The notes beneath the pieces were generated by a model. It saw nothing but the letters and a program-made list of their open reading frames with translations, searched no databases and was not told the origin of the DNA. Positions 26,237 through 33,529 of a stretch of 63,588 nt of DNA are shown here, piece by piece (the first letter of the stretch is position 1; the number at the start of each line of letters is the position of its first letter). The position numbers and the translations under genes are program-made. The DNA is taken from contig JARUHP010000024.1 in NCBI GenBank assembly GCA_030005635.1, positions 1 through 63,588 of the forward strand, in the 5' to 3' direction. Source of the stretch: Deltaproteobacteria bacterium IMCC39146 (lineage in GTDB: Bacteria; Desulfobacterota; Desulfuromonadia; Desulfuromonadales; BM103).

Positions 26237-27952
26237 ATGGTCCAGAAACGCCTGTTGAAAGTCTCTTCCCTGATCCTGGCCTGGATCTTGTTCGGCGCTG
26301 TTATGGTGCAGGCGGCCTCGATCAACGTGGATTTGGTAGCAGAGGATTTTCAGCCCGTCAAGGGGGTCTTGGTTATGCCTCTTGAAGGCCAGTGGCTGAT
26401 CGATGTCGACGCGGCTGCTGGCGTGATCCCGGGAGATCTTTTTGCCGTGGTTGAGACTGGGCGACCTGTTCTGCACCCTGCGACCAATGAAATTATCGGC
26501 CATATCGAAAAGATCAAGTCGGTTTTAAAAATCACCCGGATCAAAACCGGCTACTCCTACGCTGAACTGCATAAGCAGGATGGCGAGCTCAAACCGGGCC
26601 AGGAGGTCCGCAGGTTTACCGGTCTGCCGGCCCAAATGCAGGATGCTACCGGCGATGGACGTGTGCTCTACGCCGAGTTGCAAGCGGCTTTGCCGCAGCT
26701 GGAATGGCAGGGCTACAGCGCTTTTGCTGCCGGTTCCGCGAATAATGAGACGAACGGCCTGCTGTTTCGTCTCGACCAAAAAGGTCTGACCGTGGCAGGC
26801 TATGACGGCACGCCTTTACGATTTTACCCCAGCCAGGGGCAACTTGCCGCGAACCAGCAGCTGCCGGCTGGTGTCATTTCGCGCAGCGCTTCGCTGAGCA
26901 GCGGCGCGATCGTGGCTGCGGCACCTGCGCAGACCAATCTGGCCAGCGGTGGGATCGTCAGGACCGAGGCGGCCAGCCAGGATGGTATCTGGCGCAGCCC
27001 GAATTTTCGTACTGGGGCCGTGGGTGTGACCGTTGCTGATCTGGATGGCGACGAGCAGCTGGAGGTTGCCGTTCTTACCGATTCGAGCGTGGAAGTTGTC
27101 AGGCTCAGCGAAGGCAATTATCACCAGATCGCTCATTACGATCTGCCGAATACGCTGGAGCCTCTCGGCCTGGATAGCGCCGATCTCGATGGCAACGGCA
27201 AGTCAGAGCTCTACCTCACGGCCGCCCGCAAGCATAATCTGGACTCCATGGTCCTGGAGTTGGCTGGCAAGAGCCTTACCGAAGTGGCAAAAGCCTTGCC
27301 CTACTATTTTCGCAAGACCATGCTCGACGGGGAGGGTGATATTCTGCTCGGTCAGCGCTTCGGCAACTACGAGCGCGCCTTTGTCGGGCAGGTTTTCCGG
27401 GTGCAGCGTCGAGGCGACGAGATCGAACCGGGAGCAGTCCTCTCCTTGCCGCGCAACACCACGGTTTTTAGCTTTGTATCGATCGGCAACGGCATGGTCG
27501 CCCGCATCAACCAACAGGCTTTGAGCGTCTCTGGCCCGGCCGGTGACATCTGGACGGGCGATGCCGTTAATGGTGCCAGCGAGATTTATATCGATTTCGA
27601 AGACCCCAATGCAACAAGCCCGGGTGAGGACACTATGCCTTATTTTCTGGCACCTCGCCTGGCTGACGGCGGCAACGGCGTAGTGCTGGCGACGGAGCAC
27701 AAGGGCGGCCTGCTCAGCCACAAGATGCAGTCCTTCAGCCAGGGTCGCGTTGTTGCTCTGCAATGGGATGGGAACTCCATGCAGGAACTCTGGCACACGC
27801 GGCCGCAATCAGGCTACCTGGCTGATTTCAACTTTGCGGATGCAGACAACGATGGTGAGAAGGAAATCGTCGGCTTCTTTACCTTCGGGCGTGAAGGCCT
27901 GATGAGCTTGTCTTCAGGACGAAGTGCCTTGATGCTCTTTGATCTGAACTAA
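26237..27952 (+). CDS. Exported FG-GAP/VCBS-type repeat protein, 571 aa
   Basis: An N-terminal signal peptide (SSLILAWILFGAVMVQA) is followed by a domain of about 120 residues with PGDLFAVVETGRPVLHP that resembles a FlgT/CsgG-type cell-surface module, then a beta-propeller-like part. Three calcium-type loops are visible: DLDGDEQLE (near 272), DLDGNGKSE (near 318) and DADNDGEKE (near 536), which define FG-GAP/VCBS repeats. It is probably periplasmic or surface-exposed. A decayed piece of its 3' end appears about 280 bases downstream. Role is unknown. Confidence 0.82.
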   Translation: MVQKRLLKVSSLILAWILFGAVMVQAASINVDLVAEDFQPVKGVLVMPLEGQWLIDVDAAAGVIPGDLFAVVETGRPVLHPATNEIIGHIEKIKSVLKITRIKTGYSYAELHKQDGELKPGQEVRRFTGLPAQMQDATGDGRVLYAELQAALPQLEWQGYSAFAAGSANNETNGLLFRLDQKGLTVAGYDGTPLRFYPSQGQLAANQQLPAGVISRSASLSSGAIVAAAPAQTNLASGGIVRTEAASQDGIWRSPNFRTGAVGVTVADLDGDEQLEVAVLTDSSVEVVRLSEGNYHQIAHYDLPNTLEPLGLDSADLDGNGKSELYLTAARKHNLDSMVLELAGKSLTEVAKALPYYFRKTMLDGEGDILLGQRFGNYERAFVGQVFRVQRRGDEIEPGAVLSLPRNTTVFSFVSIGNGMVARINQQALSVSGPAGDIWTGDAVNGASEIYIDFEDPNATSPGEDTMPYFLAPRLADGGNGVVLATEHKGGLLSHKMQSFSQGRVVALQWDGNSMQELWHTRPQSGYLADFNFADADNDGEKEIVGFFTFGREGLMSLSSGRSALMLFDLN

Positions 27953-27980
27953 TTTACAAGTCTTCTTGTAATGAATTAAA

Positions 27981-28009
27981 ATGGGGACACATTACCAATG
28001 TGTCCCCAT
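27981..28009. terminator. Perfect hairpin after the FG-GAP gene
   Basis: ATGGGGACACATT-ACC-AATGTGTCCCCAT is a perfect 13-bp stem 28 bases after the stop, but no T tract follows. A related stem (AATGTGTCCCC) recurs at 28799-28833. It may be a terminator-like repeat. Confidence 0.6.
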
Positions 28010-28232
28010 ATGTATATGTGCTGTTATGGATCTTAACGCAATGGGCATGGACTATCCGACCCCGCATTTTGCCTGACCTCGATCGGTTGCTGGTGACAAG
28101 AGCAAGATTTGATGTCTGAGCACAAAGCCGGTTTGTTTGGTTACCGTTTTAGTTTTTAGTCTTTGAGTCATGTAATGGTTTTTGCAACGTCTTTGGATGG
28201 TAATTCCAAGCAAGAACTTGGGTAAGCAAGTT

Positions 28233-28284
28233 GCCTGGCGGACTTTGCCTACGCAGAAGCAGATAATGATGTGAGAAAGAAATA
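28233..28284 (+). pseudogene. Decayed copy of the FG-GAP gene 3' segment
   Basis: CTGGCGGACTTTGCCTACGC and then GCAGATAATGATG with GAGAAAGAAAT align with the segment of the upstream gene encoding LADFNFADADNDGEKEI, with one small gap and several substitutions. The rest of the gap 27953-28437 shows nothing else I can support. A partial duplication that has decayed is the simplest reading. Confidence 0.5.
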
Positions 28285-28436
28285 GATCCATGTTTTACTT
28301 TTAGTTGCAACAGGCCCTTAGGTTTGTCGGGAGAAAGAAACTCTTTGATGGCTTTTGAGTTGTCAAACTATGTCCTCGCAATGAGGATTACCCTAAACCG
28401 TTTTATTGAAAACCGAATCCAAATAAACGTATGAAA

Positions 28437-28468
28437 CAAAACGGCACCCGCAAAAGGGTGCCGTTTCT
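28437..28468 (-). terminator. Terminator of the second micro-lipoprotein gene
   Basis: On the minus strand ACGGCACCC-TTTTGC-GGGTGCCGT is followed by TTTGTTTC. It begins 23 bases after the stop of the small gene. Confidence 0.9.
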
Positions 28469-28491
28469 CGTAAATATAACAGATAAAAAGG

Positions 28492-28632
28492 TTAGTTCTG
28501 TTCAGAGTAATTAAATTCCTGTCCACATGCTGGACACTTTACTTTAGCACCGGCAGCAGGTCCAGTCGCAGCACAAGCTGCGAGGAGAGAAGCCATAAAC
28601 AATGCCGCGACAAGAATTGCTAGATTTTTCAT
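28492..28632 (-). CDS. Micro-lipoprotein with CPACG motif, 46 aa (paralogue)
   Basis: A 46-codon gene with a perfect AGGAGG site 6 bases before the ATG and its own terminator. The signal MKNLAILVAALFMASLLAAC ends at the lipidated Cys20. After an Ala/Gly linker comes VKCPACGQEFNYSEQN. Signal length, lipobox position and CPACG-x-EF motif match the protein at 24672-24809, so they are paralogues. Expression as a monocistronic unit suggests a real gene despite the size. Function is unknown. Confidence 0.8.
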   Translation of the reverse strand: MKNLAILVAALFMASLLAACAATGPAAGAKVKCPACGQEFNYSEQN

Positions 28633-28798
28633 AAAAACCTCCTCAGGTTGGTTAAGGGCAGATCGTTGTTTTCTGCCTGTTATTTATAAGATCTTACTGT
28701 TTAAGACTTAGTTTATATAGATTACCATTCGCTTTACAAATGTCAAATGCACATAATAATGAGGGTTTATAGAGTAATTGGAGCTGTCAAATGTGGGG

Positions 28799-28833
28799 AG
28801 ATCGGAGATACATTGCCAATGTGTCCCCGATCT
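28799..28833 (-). terminator. Hairpin downstream of the sigma/anti-sigma operon
   Basis: AGATCGG and CCGATCT with inner TACATT/AATGTG pairs form a long stem 12 bases beyond the DUF3106 stop on the minus strand. The T tract is weak. Confidence 0.5.
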
Positions 28834-28844
28834 GTAGTCAGGAT

Positions 28845-29315
28845 TTATTCGCCAATGGGAAAATACTTGCGGTAGATTTCGTGCCGTTGACGCTCTCTCT
28901 CATCAGGCGACATTTGGCGCAAATGGTGGAGTTCTTCTCGTAATTGCTGTCGTTGATCTTTCGGAAGATCTTTAAACTTGCGGTATGTCCTGCGCAGCCT
29001 GTCACGGTCTTCCGGGTCCATCTTTTGCCAGCGTTGATACTTTTTGTGCATTTTATTTCGTTCTGCCGGTGGCAGTTGACGGTAATTTTGCCAACCTTCC
29101 TTGAGACGCCCTTTCTGCTCTTCTGGTAAACTCTGGTAGATTTCATATCGATCACGCAGCATCTGTTGCTCATCAGCAGGCAGCTCCTGCCACCAATTTT
29201 GCGTGTTGCCCTTGCCTGAATTTGCTCCGTACTTTTTAGCCTCAGCAGGGCCTGCAATAAAGCTGGCCATAAGAAGCAAAGAGCAGGTCAAAAAAGCCAT
29301 CTTCCTGGTGAGCAT
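28845..29315 (-). CDS. Secreted DUF3106-type protein, 156 aa
   Basis: A signal peptide (MAFLTCSLLLMASFIAGPAEA) precedes a strongly charged helical repeat region: units such as LPEEQKGRLKEGWQNYRQL, LPPAERNKMHKKYQRW, MDPEDRDRLRRTYRKF and LPKDQRQQLREELHHL recur with a period of about 20 residues, typical of DUF3106. Heat-resistant periplasmic helical proteins of the Spy/CpxP kind have a similar look, so an envelope-stress chaperone or sensor is a reasonable guess. It is the third gene of an operon with an ECF sigma factor and its anti-sigma factor, one base after the latter, which supports an envelope-stress role. Confidence 0.82.
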   Translation of the reverse strand: MLTRKMAFLTCSLLLMASFIAGPAEAKKYGANSGKGNTQNWWQELPADEQQMLRDRYEIYQSLPEEQKGRLKEGWQNYRQLPPAERNKMHKKYQRWQKMDPEDRDRLRRTYRKFKDLPKDQRQQLREELHHLRQMSPDERERQRHEIYRKYFPIGE

Positions 29316-29316
29316 G

Positions 29317-29772
29317 TTAAACTCCTTCTATCTGCGCTAATAATTCAAGCTCTTGCAGAAGCTCAAGGTCTTCTAGAAAATCGATATCGGGCATGCTCTC
29401 TTCAATTTCGAAATTTGTTACCGAAGAAGGCTCTACCTGAGCCAGTTGAAGAGCCTGCTGCTGTGGTGAGTTGATAAAAGTTGTCAGAATGATCACGGCG
29501 GTTGCTACTGAGATGCTTATGGCCGGTATCAATCTGTTAGGTCTCGGTTGCTTGATCCTGTTCGCAACTTTAGCGGCCATACGAGCCCCGGCAAAATCAT
29601 CTGGTTCGTATCTAAGAGCGGGCAATTGCGAAAGATCATGTGAGAGAGAATCTAACCGCTCAGCGCAGAGAGTGCAGCTGGTTAAATGCTGTTTCTGTGT
29701 GCTGTCGTCTGCAAGCTCTGCATAGTAATGCAGGATCAGCTCCCGGTCATTCAAGCAGTCTTTATGTCTCAT
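29317..29772 (-). CDS. Anti-sigma factor with zinc-finger (ZAS) domain, 151 aa
   Basis: The N-terminal part has the HxxxCxxC zinc anti-sigma signature (QKQHLTSCTLCAERL), which binds the cognate ECF sigma factor in the cytoplasm. A single membrane segment lies at about 84-101 (AISISVATAVIILTTFI), and the C-terminal periplasmic tail is acidic (EIEESMPDIDFLEDLELLQELELLAQIEGV region). The start overlaps the sigma gene by four bases, so translation is coupled. Release of the sigma factor on an envelope signal is the expected mode. Confidence 0.88.
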   Translation of the reverse strand: MRHKDCLNDRELILHYYAELADDSTQKQHLTSCTLCAERLDSLSHDLSQLPALRYEPDDFAGARMAAKVANRIKQPRPNRLIPAISISVATAVIILTTFINSPQQQALQLAQVEPSSVTNFEIEESMPDIDFLEDLELLQELELLAQIEGV

Positions 29773-30410
29773 GATAATTCCCCGTGATGATCGCTTAAAT
29801 CGTTACGCAGTTGTGTTACGGCTCGATGCAGATGAGCCTTCACTGTTCCAACCTTAATCCCAAGGTGCTCCGCAATCTCTTTCAACGGCAGCCCTTCATA
29901 GTGACGTAGGGTGAATATCACCTGTTGTCGTGAAGAAAGCTTGCTGAGGCTTTTGCGTAGAGAGTGCATCGCTTCACGTGATTGCTGGTCTCTTTCCGGA
30001 TTGCTCCGCTCGTCACTCGCCAATTCCACTGGATCCAGAGCCTCGTTATCCTGACGAAAGAAAAACAGCCTGCGTTTAATCCGTTCCCGGCGCAGGTAGT
30101 CGATCGCCAGTCGGGTTGTCGTCCGGTAAAGCCATGTGCTGATACGACTCTCTCCACGAAAGCCAGGTAGCGCTCGATGCAGGCGAAGAAAAGCTTCTTG
30201 TGCAAGATCTTCCGCTTCTGCATGGTTGCCAACCAATCGCCAGGCCAGACCAACAACTTTGCCGGTATGTTCCTTCACAAGCAGTTCGAACCCGGATTGA
30301 TCGCCGCTAAGGATACGTTCCAGAAGACTTTGTTCTTCCACATCAGACATCGTCTGAGAGTAGCCTCTGATATTGAGTGTGTCAACGGTTGACAGTGTAG
30401 GTGTAGACAC
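29769..30410 (-). CDS. ECF (sigma-24/RpoE-like) RNA polymerase sigma factor, 213 aa
   Basis: Region 2 contains AEDLAQEAFLRLHRALPGFRGE and STWLYRTTTRLAIDYLRRE, and region 4 contains LPLKEIAEHLGIKVGTVKAHLHRAVTQL, the layout of an extracytoplasmic-function sigma factor. It is followed by its anti-sigma factor with a four-base overlap and a DUF3106 protein. The GTG at 30410 has AGGAG upstream; the ATG at 30350 (MSDVEEQSLLERI) would give the more usual length for the family and cannot be excluded. TTGACA occurs between the two candidate starts. Confidence 0.92.
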   Translation of the reverse strand: MSTPTLSTVDTLNIRGYSQTMSDVEEQSLLERILSGDQSGFELLVKEHTGKVVGLAWRLVGNHAEAEDLAQEAFLRLHRALPGFRGESRISTWLYRTTTRLAIDYLRRERIKRRLFFFRQDNEALDPVELASDERSNPERDQQSREAMHSLRKSLSKLSSRQQVIFTLRHYEGLPLKEIAEHLGIKVGTVKAHLHRAVTQLRNDLSDHHGELS

Positions 30411-30916
30411 GTGAACTCCTTTAAATCCTTTGCGATTTTAGACGTAGGGAGGCGCAGTTGGTTTACAAAAAAATATTGAAGATATGAAGAGAACGCAGAG
30501 GAAGGCTTGTGGCTTTTGGGCTCTGCGCTACCTCGTTGAATCTGTTAGGGGGGGCTTGCTCCCCGCAGAACTGATGCGATGAGACAAAAACCCCTTTGTC
30601 TATTGATTCTCCCTCTGGATACAGTGGTAAGTGATTGCTTATAGCGCCTAAGTTTGTGGTGAATATTCAGCAACAATGTACAATATCCTTCACATAAATC
30701 TTGTAGAAAGTGGTTGGTGTTTTTCTGCAATCAATTGTTCTTCATTATTACAAGTACTTACGTTAGGTAGTAAGCTTGGCATAAAAAATGTAATTACATG
30801 AAATACGCTTCGAAAAGAAGACGTTTAGTTTCTGCAGGATGTTTGGTTCGGATCTCTACAACGTGATTAAGATCTTAAGAGGTTCGTTCCTTCCCTTTAT
30901 GAAAAGGAGTCATACC
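30411..30916. other. Intergenic region between divergent sigma operon and small secreted protein
   Basis: About 505 bases hold promoters for both directions, none of consensus quality. Near 30490-30530 a GAGAACGCAGAGG block with GGCTCTGCGCT forms a weak palindrome related in style to the GCAAAG repeats, and GGGGGGGCTTGCTCCCC near 30549 is a small hairpin. CTTGGCATAAAAAATGTA near 30777 vaguely resembles a sigma-54 site but lacks the GC element. No gene is supported. Confidence 0.4.
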
Positions 30917-31204
30917 ATGTTTAAAAAAGAATTCTTAGTCAGTGTACTGGTCCTCACATTTTGTTTTGGTCTGGTTGGAACGGCGATGGCGGATAGTGTT
31001 GTTTTTGATGAGGCTCAGATAGCTGAGTTTGTAAAAGCCGAACAAGCAAATATGGCTGCAACTCAAGGGCATGCAATCCCTAGCAGTAATGTTAATGGAG
31101 AAAATACAGAGTCAAAGCGTTTGCTTTGTGTTACTTCTCCAGGTTATATAAGCAATCTAGATAGTACAACGGCAGAGCTGGATGCTAAGATGAATTGCTC
31201 TTAG
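30917..31204 (+). CDS. Small secreted protein, 95 aa
   Basis: An AAGGAG site precedes the ATG at 30917; an upstream in-frame ATG at 30839 lacks one. Residues 1-25 are a signal peptide (SVLVLTFCFGLVGTAMA). The mature 70 residues are acidic at first (VFDEAQIAEFVKAEQANMAA) and carry two cysteines near the end that could form a disulfide. I do not recognise the family. A strong terminator follows, so it is expressed alone. Possibly a periplasmic or extracellular signal or structural peptide; function unknown. Confidence 0.75.
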   Translation: MFKKEFLVSVLVLTFCFGLVGTAMADSVVFDEAQIAEFVKAEQANMAATQGHAIPSSNVNGENTESKRLLCVTSPGYISNLDSTTAELDAKMNCS

Positions 31205-31280
31205 TCAAGCTGGTTCTTGATAGCTAATTCAAAGTAATGGTTGGCGTTCTAACTCTTGCTTGGATAACATTAAATCACAT

Positions 31281-31318
31281 GTACGGCTCATTCTAAATGG
31301 ATGAGCCGTACTCGTTTA
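31281..31318 (+). terminator. Terminator after the small secreted protein gene
   Basis: GTACGGCTCAT-TCTAAATGG-ATGAGCCGTAC is a perfect 11-bp stem followed by TCGTTT. Confidence 0.85.
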
Positions 31319-31378
31319 AATGGATCTTTCTTTGCGTCTTGCGATAAAATGTCTAGCAATTTGATTTTAGGAGCCCCC

Positions 31379-33187
31379 ATGAAAGAATTCTCTCCAGATA
31401 AAGCCTTTTGGGATCTGACCTTTTTTTATTCATCTCCCGATGATGCTGGCTTGCAGGTAGCCCTTACTAAAGCCTCTGAGTTGGCTAAGCAGTTCAGAAA
31501 GTCATATTACGGGCGGATCAATAGCCCAGCAGGGACTCCTGCAAAGCTGACCCATGCTCTGCAACAGTATGAACGCCTGCAACTCGAAGTGCTGAAGCCT
31601 TACCTTTACGCACAATTGCTTTTTTATTCAGATAGCAGTAAGCCAGAACACACCCGACTGGTTGCGCAGGTTCGTGAAGCATGGCAGGCGATTCACGAAC
31701 TGACGCTCTTTTTTGAGTTGGAGATTCTGGCTCTGGATGAAGCTGCTTATCGTGCCCTTGTGCAAAATGCTGCGGTCATCCCCTATGCCCACTATCTGAA
31801 TACAGTGAGAGCTCATGCTCCTTATACGCAGAGTGAATCGGTGGAGCAGGCGCTCAAACGCAAAGATCTGTCCGGCAAAGAGGCTTTCGTTCAACTCTTT
31901 GATGAATTGACGGCTGGCTTCTCTTACCGTTACCAGTTCCCTGGCGAGGAAAAAGAGCGTGAGACAACAGGTGAGGAGCTGCTGTCGTTGATTTATCATT
32001 CTGATCGAACTGTGCGTGAAACGGCCTTTGCAACTTTTCTCGATAAGCATGCCAAAAACTCTCTGGTGTTGACGAGTTGTTTCAACAACCTTTTGCTCGA
32101 TCATGGCAAAGAGGCTGAGTTAAGAGATTACCCGGACCTTATGACCCCCACGCATCTGAGCAGCGAGACTGATCCGGAGATGGTGGAGCAGATGCTTACT
32201 GTTACTGAAGAGCATTATCCGCTGGCGCAGGAATATTTTGAGCTAAAACGGCAGTTGCTTGGCCTGGATAAGCTGAAGAATACAGATCTCTATGCCCCGG
32301 TGGGCAAGGAAGCCCGTCAGTACTCTTTTTCTGAAGCACTTGACCTGGTGATTGATGCTTTTCGAGGTTTTTCACCAGAAATGGCAGAGATCGTTGAACG
32401 TCTGGTCGCCGAGGGTAAACTCGATGTCACGCCCCGCTCCGGTAAGTCCGGCGGCGCCTTCTGCATGGGCCTCTACCCAGGTGCTGATCCCTATGTGCTT
32501 CTCAATTTCACCGGCAGCTTGCGCGATGTCTCTACTCTGGCCCATGAGCTTGGGCATGCTGTTCATTATGTCCTCTCTGGGGAACAGAACTTTTTTCATT
32601 ATCATGCGCCTTTGCCTCTGGCAGAGACAGCAAGTGTCTTCGGCGAGATGCTGCTGACCCGTGCGCTGCTGGAGAGTGAGCCGGACCGGCAGACCCGCAT
32701 CAGTCTGCTCTGCACAAAAATCGAGGAAATTATCGCCACAACCTTCCGCCAGACAGTGTTGACCCGTTTTGAGCTGGCGGCACACACCAGGCGTGGGCAG
32801 GATCTTCTGGCCGCTGATGAGATCTGTGACCTGTGGCTCTCTGAGAATGCCAAGCTGCTCGGCGATGGCGTTGAGATGATCCCTTCGTATCGTTGGGGAT
32901 GGAGCTACATCAGCCATTTTATTCATGCCCGCTTCTACTGCTATTCCTATGTGTTTGGTGAATTGCTGGTGTTGGCGCTCTATCAGAAATACCGTGCGGA
33001 AGGGGCCAGTTTTGTTCCTGAGTATATGAAGATACTGCGTGCCGGTGGTTCAGTAAGACCTGGTGCTCTGGTTGAGCCGCTGGGGATTGATCTCGCGGAT
33101 CCGGATTTCTGGGCTCAGGGGTATGGTTTGGTTGGGGAGTTGATTGATGAGCTTAAAGGATTGGTGGAGCAGAAAGGGGAATCGTAA
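31379..33187 (+). CDS. M3-family oligoendopeptidase (PepF-like), 602 aa
   Basis: A zinc metallopeptidase of family M3 that cleaves short peptides in the cytoplasm. The zinc motif HELGH is at 389-393 (TLAHELGHAVHYV), with the third ligand Glu in ETASVFGEML about 25 residues later, and a C-terminal SYRWGWSYISHFIHARFYCYSY segment typical of PepF. Full length for the family. I chose the ATG at 31379 because TTAGGAGC lies just upstream; a further in-frame start at 31301 would sit in the preceding terminator. No signal peptide. Confidence 0.93.
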   Translation: MKEFSPDKAFWDLTFFYSSPDDAGLQVALTKASELAKQFRKSYYGRINSPAGTPAKLTHALQQYERLQLEVLKPYLYAQLLFYSDSSKPEHTRLVAQVREAWQAIHELTLFFELEILALDEAAYRALVQNAAVIPYAHYLNTVRAHAPYTQSESVEQALKRKDLSGKEAFVQLFDELTAGFSYRYQFPGEEKERETTGEELLSLIYHSDRTVRETAFATFLDKHAKNSLVLTSCFNNLLLDHGKEAELRDYPDLMTPTHLSSETDPEMVEQMLTVTEEHYPLAQEYFELKRQLLGLDKLKNTDLYAPVGKEARQYSFSEALDLVIDAFRGFSPEMAEIVERLVAEGKLDVTPRSGKSGGAFCMGLYPGADPYVLLNFTGSLRDVSTLAHELGHAVHYVLSGEQNFFHYHAPLPLAETASVFGEMLLTRALLESEPDRQTRISLLCTKIEEIIATTFRQTVLTRFELAAHTRRGQDLLAADEICDLWLSENAKLLGDGVEMIPSYRWGWSYISHFIHARFYCYSYVFGELLVLALYQKYRAEGASFVPEYMKILRAGGSVRPGALVEPLGIDLADPDFWAQGYGLVGELIDELKGLVEQKGES

Positions 33188-33198
33188 CAATTCTTTTT

Positions 33199-33409
33199 CG
33201 GACTTAGAGCCCAAGTTAAGGTTGTAAGGTTTAACGCAAAGGCGCAAAGGGGTAGAGAAAGTCCGCAAACAAAACCACTTCAAAAAGTGAGAATAGTTAC
33301 CAATTGCGACTTTCTTGGCTTTTCTTAGCGTCTTTGCGTTGGTCTTTTGATCTCAGTTTTTACTGTTTTGGTGTAAACAGGTATTCCCTTTGTTTGGGTT
33401 ATAGATCCA
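33199..33409 (+). repeat. Dispersed palindromic repeat, copy 2
   Basis: The left end is degenerate (TTAGAGCCCAAGTTAAGG), the right end is intact (inverted TATAACCCAAACAAAG at 33388-33403). The interior has AACGCAAAGGCGCAAAGGGG, the central hairpin CACTTCAAAAAGTG and CTTAGCGTCTTTGCGTTGG. It begins 12 bases after the peptidase stop. The rest of the gap up to 33529 has CTCTGTG-type low-complexity sequence and a terminator. Confidence 0.85.
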
Positions 33410-33472
33410 TTATCTTTCTCTGTGCCCTCTGTGACTCTGTGGTTCAAATTGTATGTTTAGTGGAACGAACTG

Positions 33473-33510
33473 AAAAAGGGGGCCTGAAATGAATTCAGGA
33501 CCCCTTTTCC
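33473..33510 (-). terminator. Terminator of transketolase gene (bidirectional)
   Basis: AAAAGGGGTCCTGAA and TTCAGGCCCCCTTTTT form a long stem with T runs on both strands, 20 bases beyond the transketolase stop. Confidence 0.88.
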
Positions 33511-33529
33511 ATGTCTGAATGTTTTTTTA

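Noticed and set aside
30770-30795. Sigma-54 promoter upstream of the small secreted protein
   Set aside because: GG is present, but the -12 GC element is missing and the match is weak.
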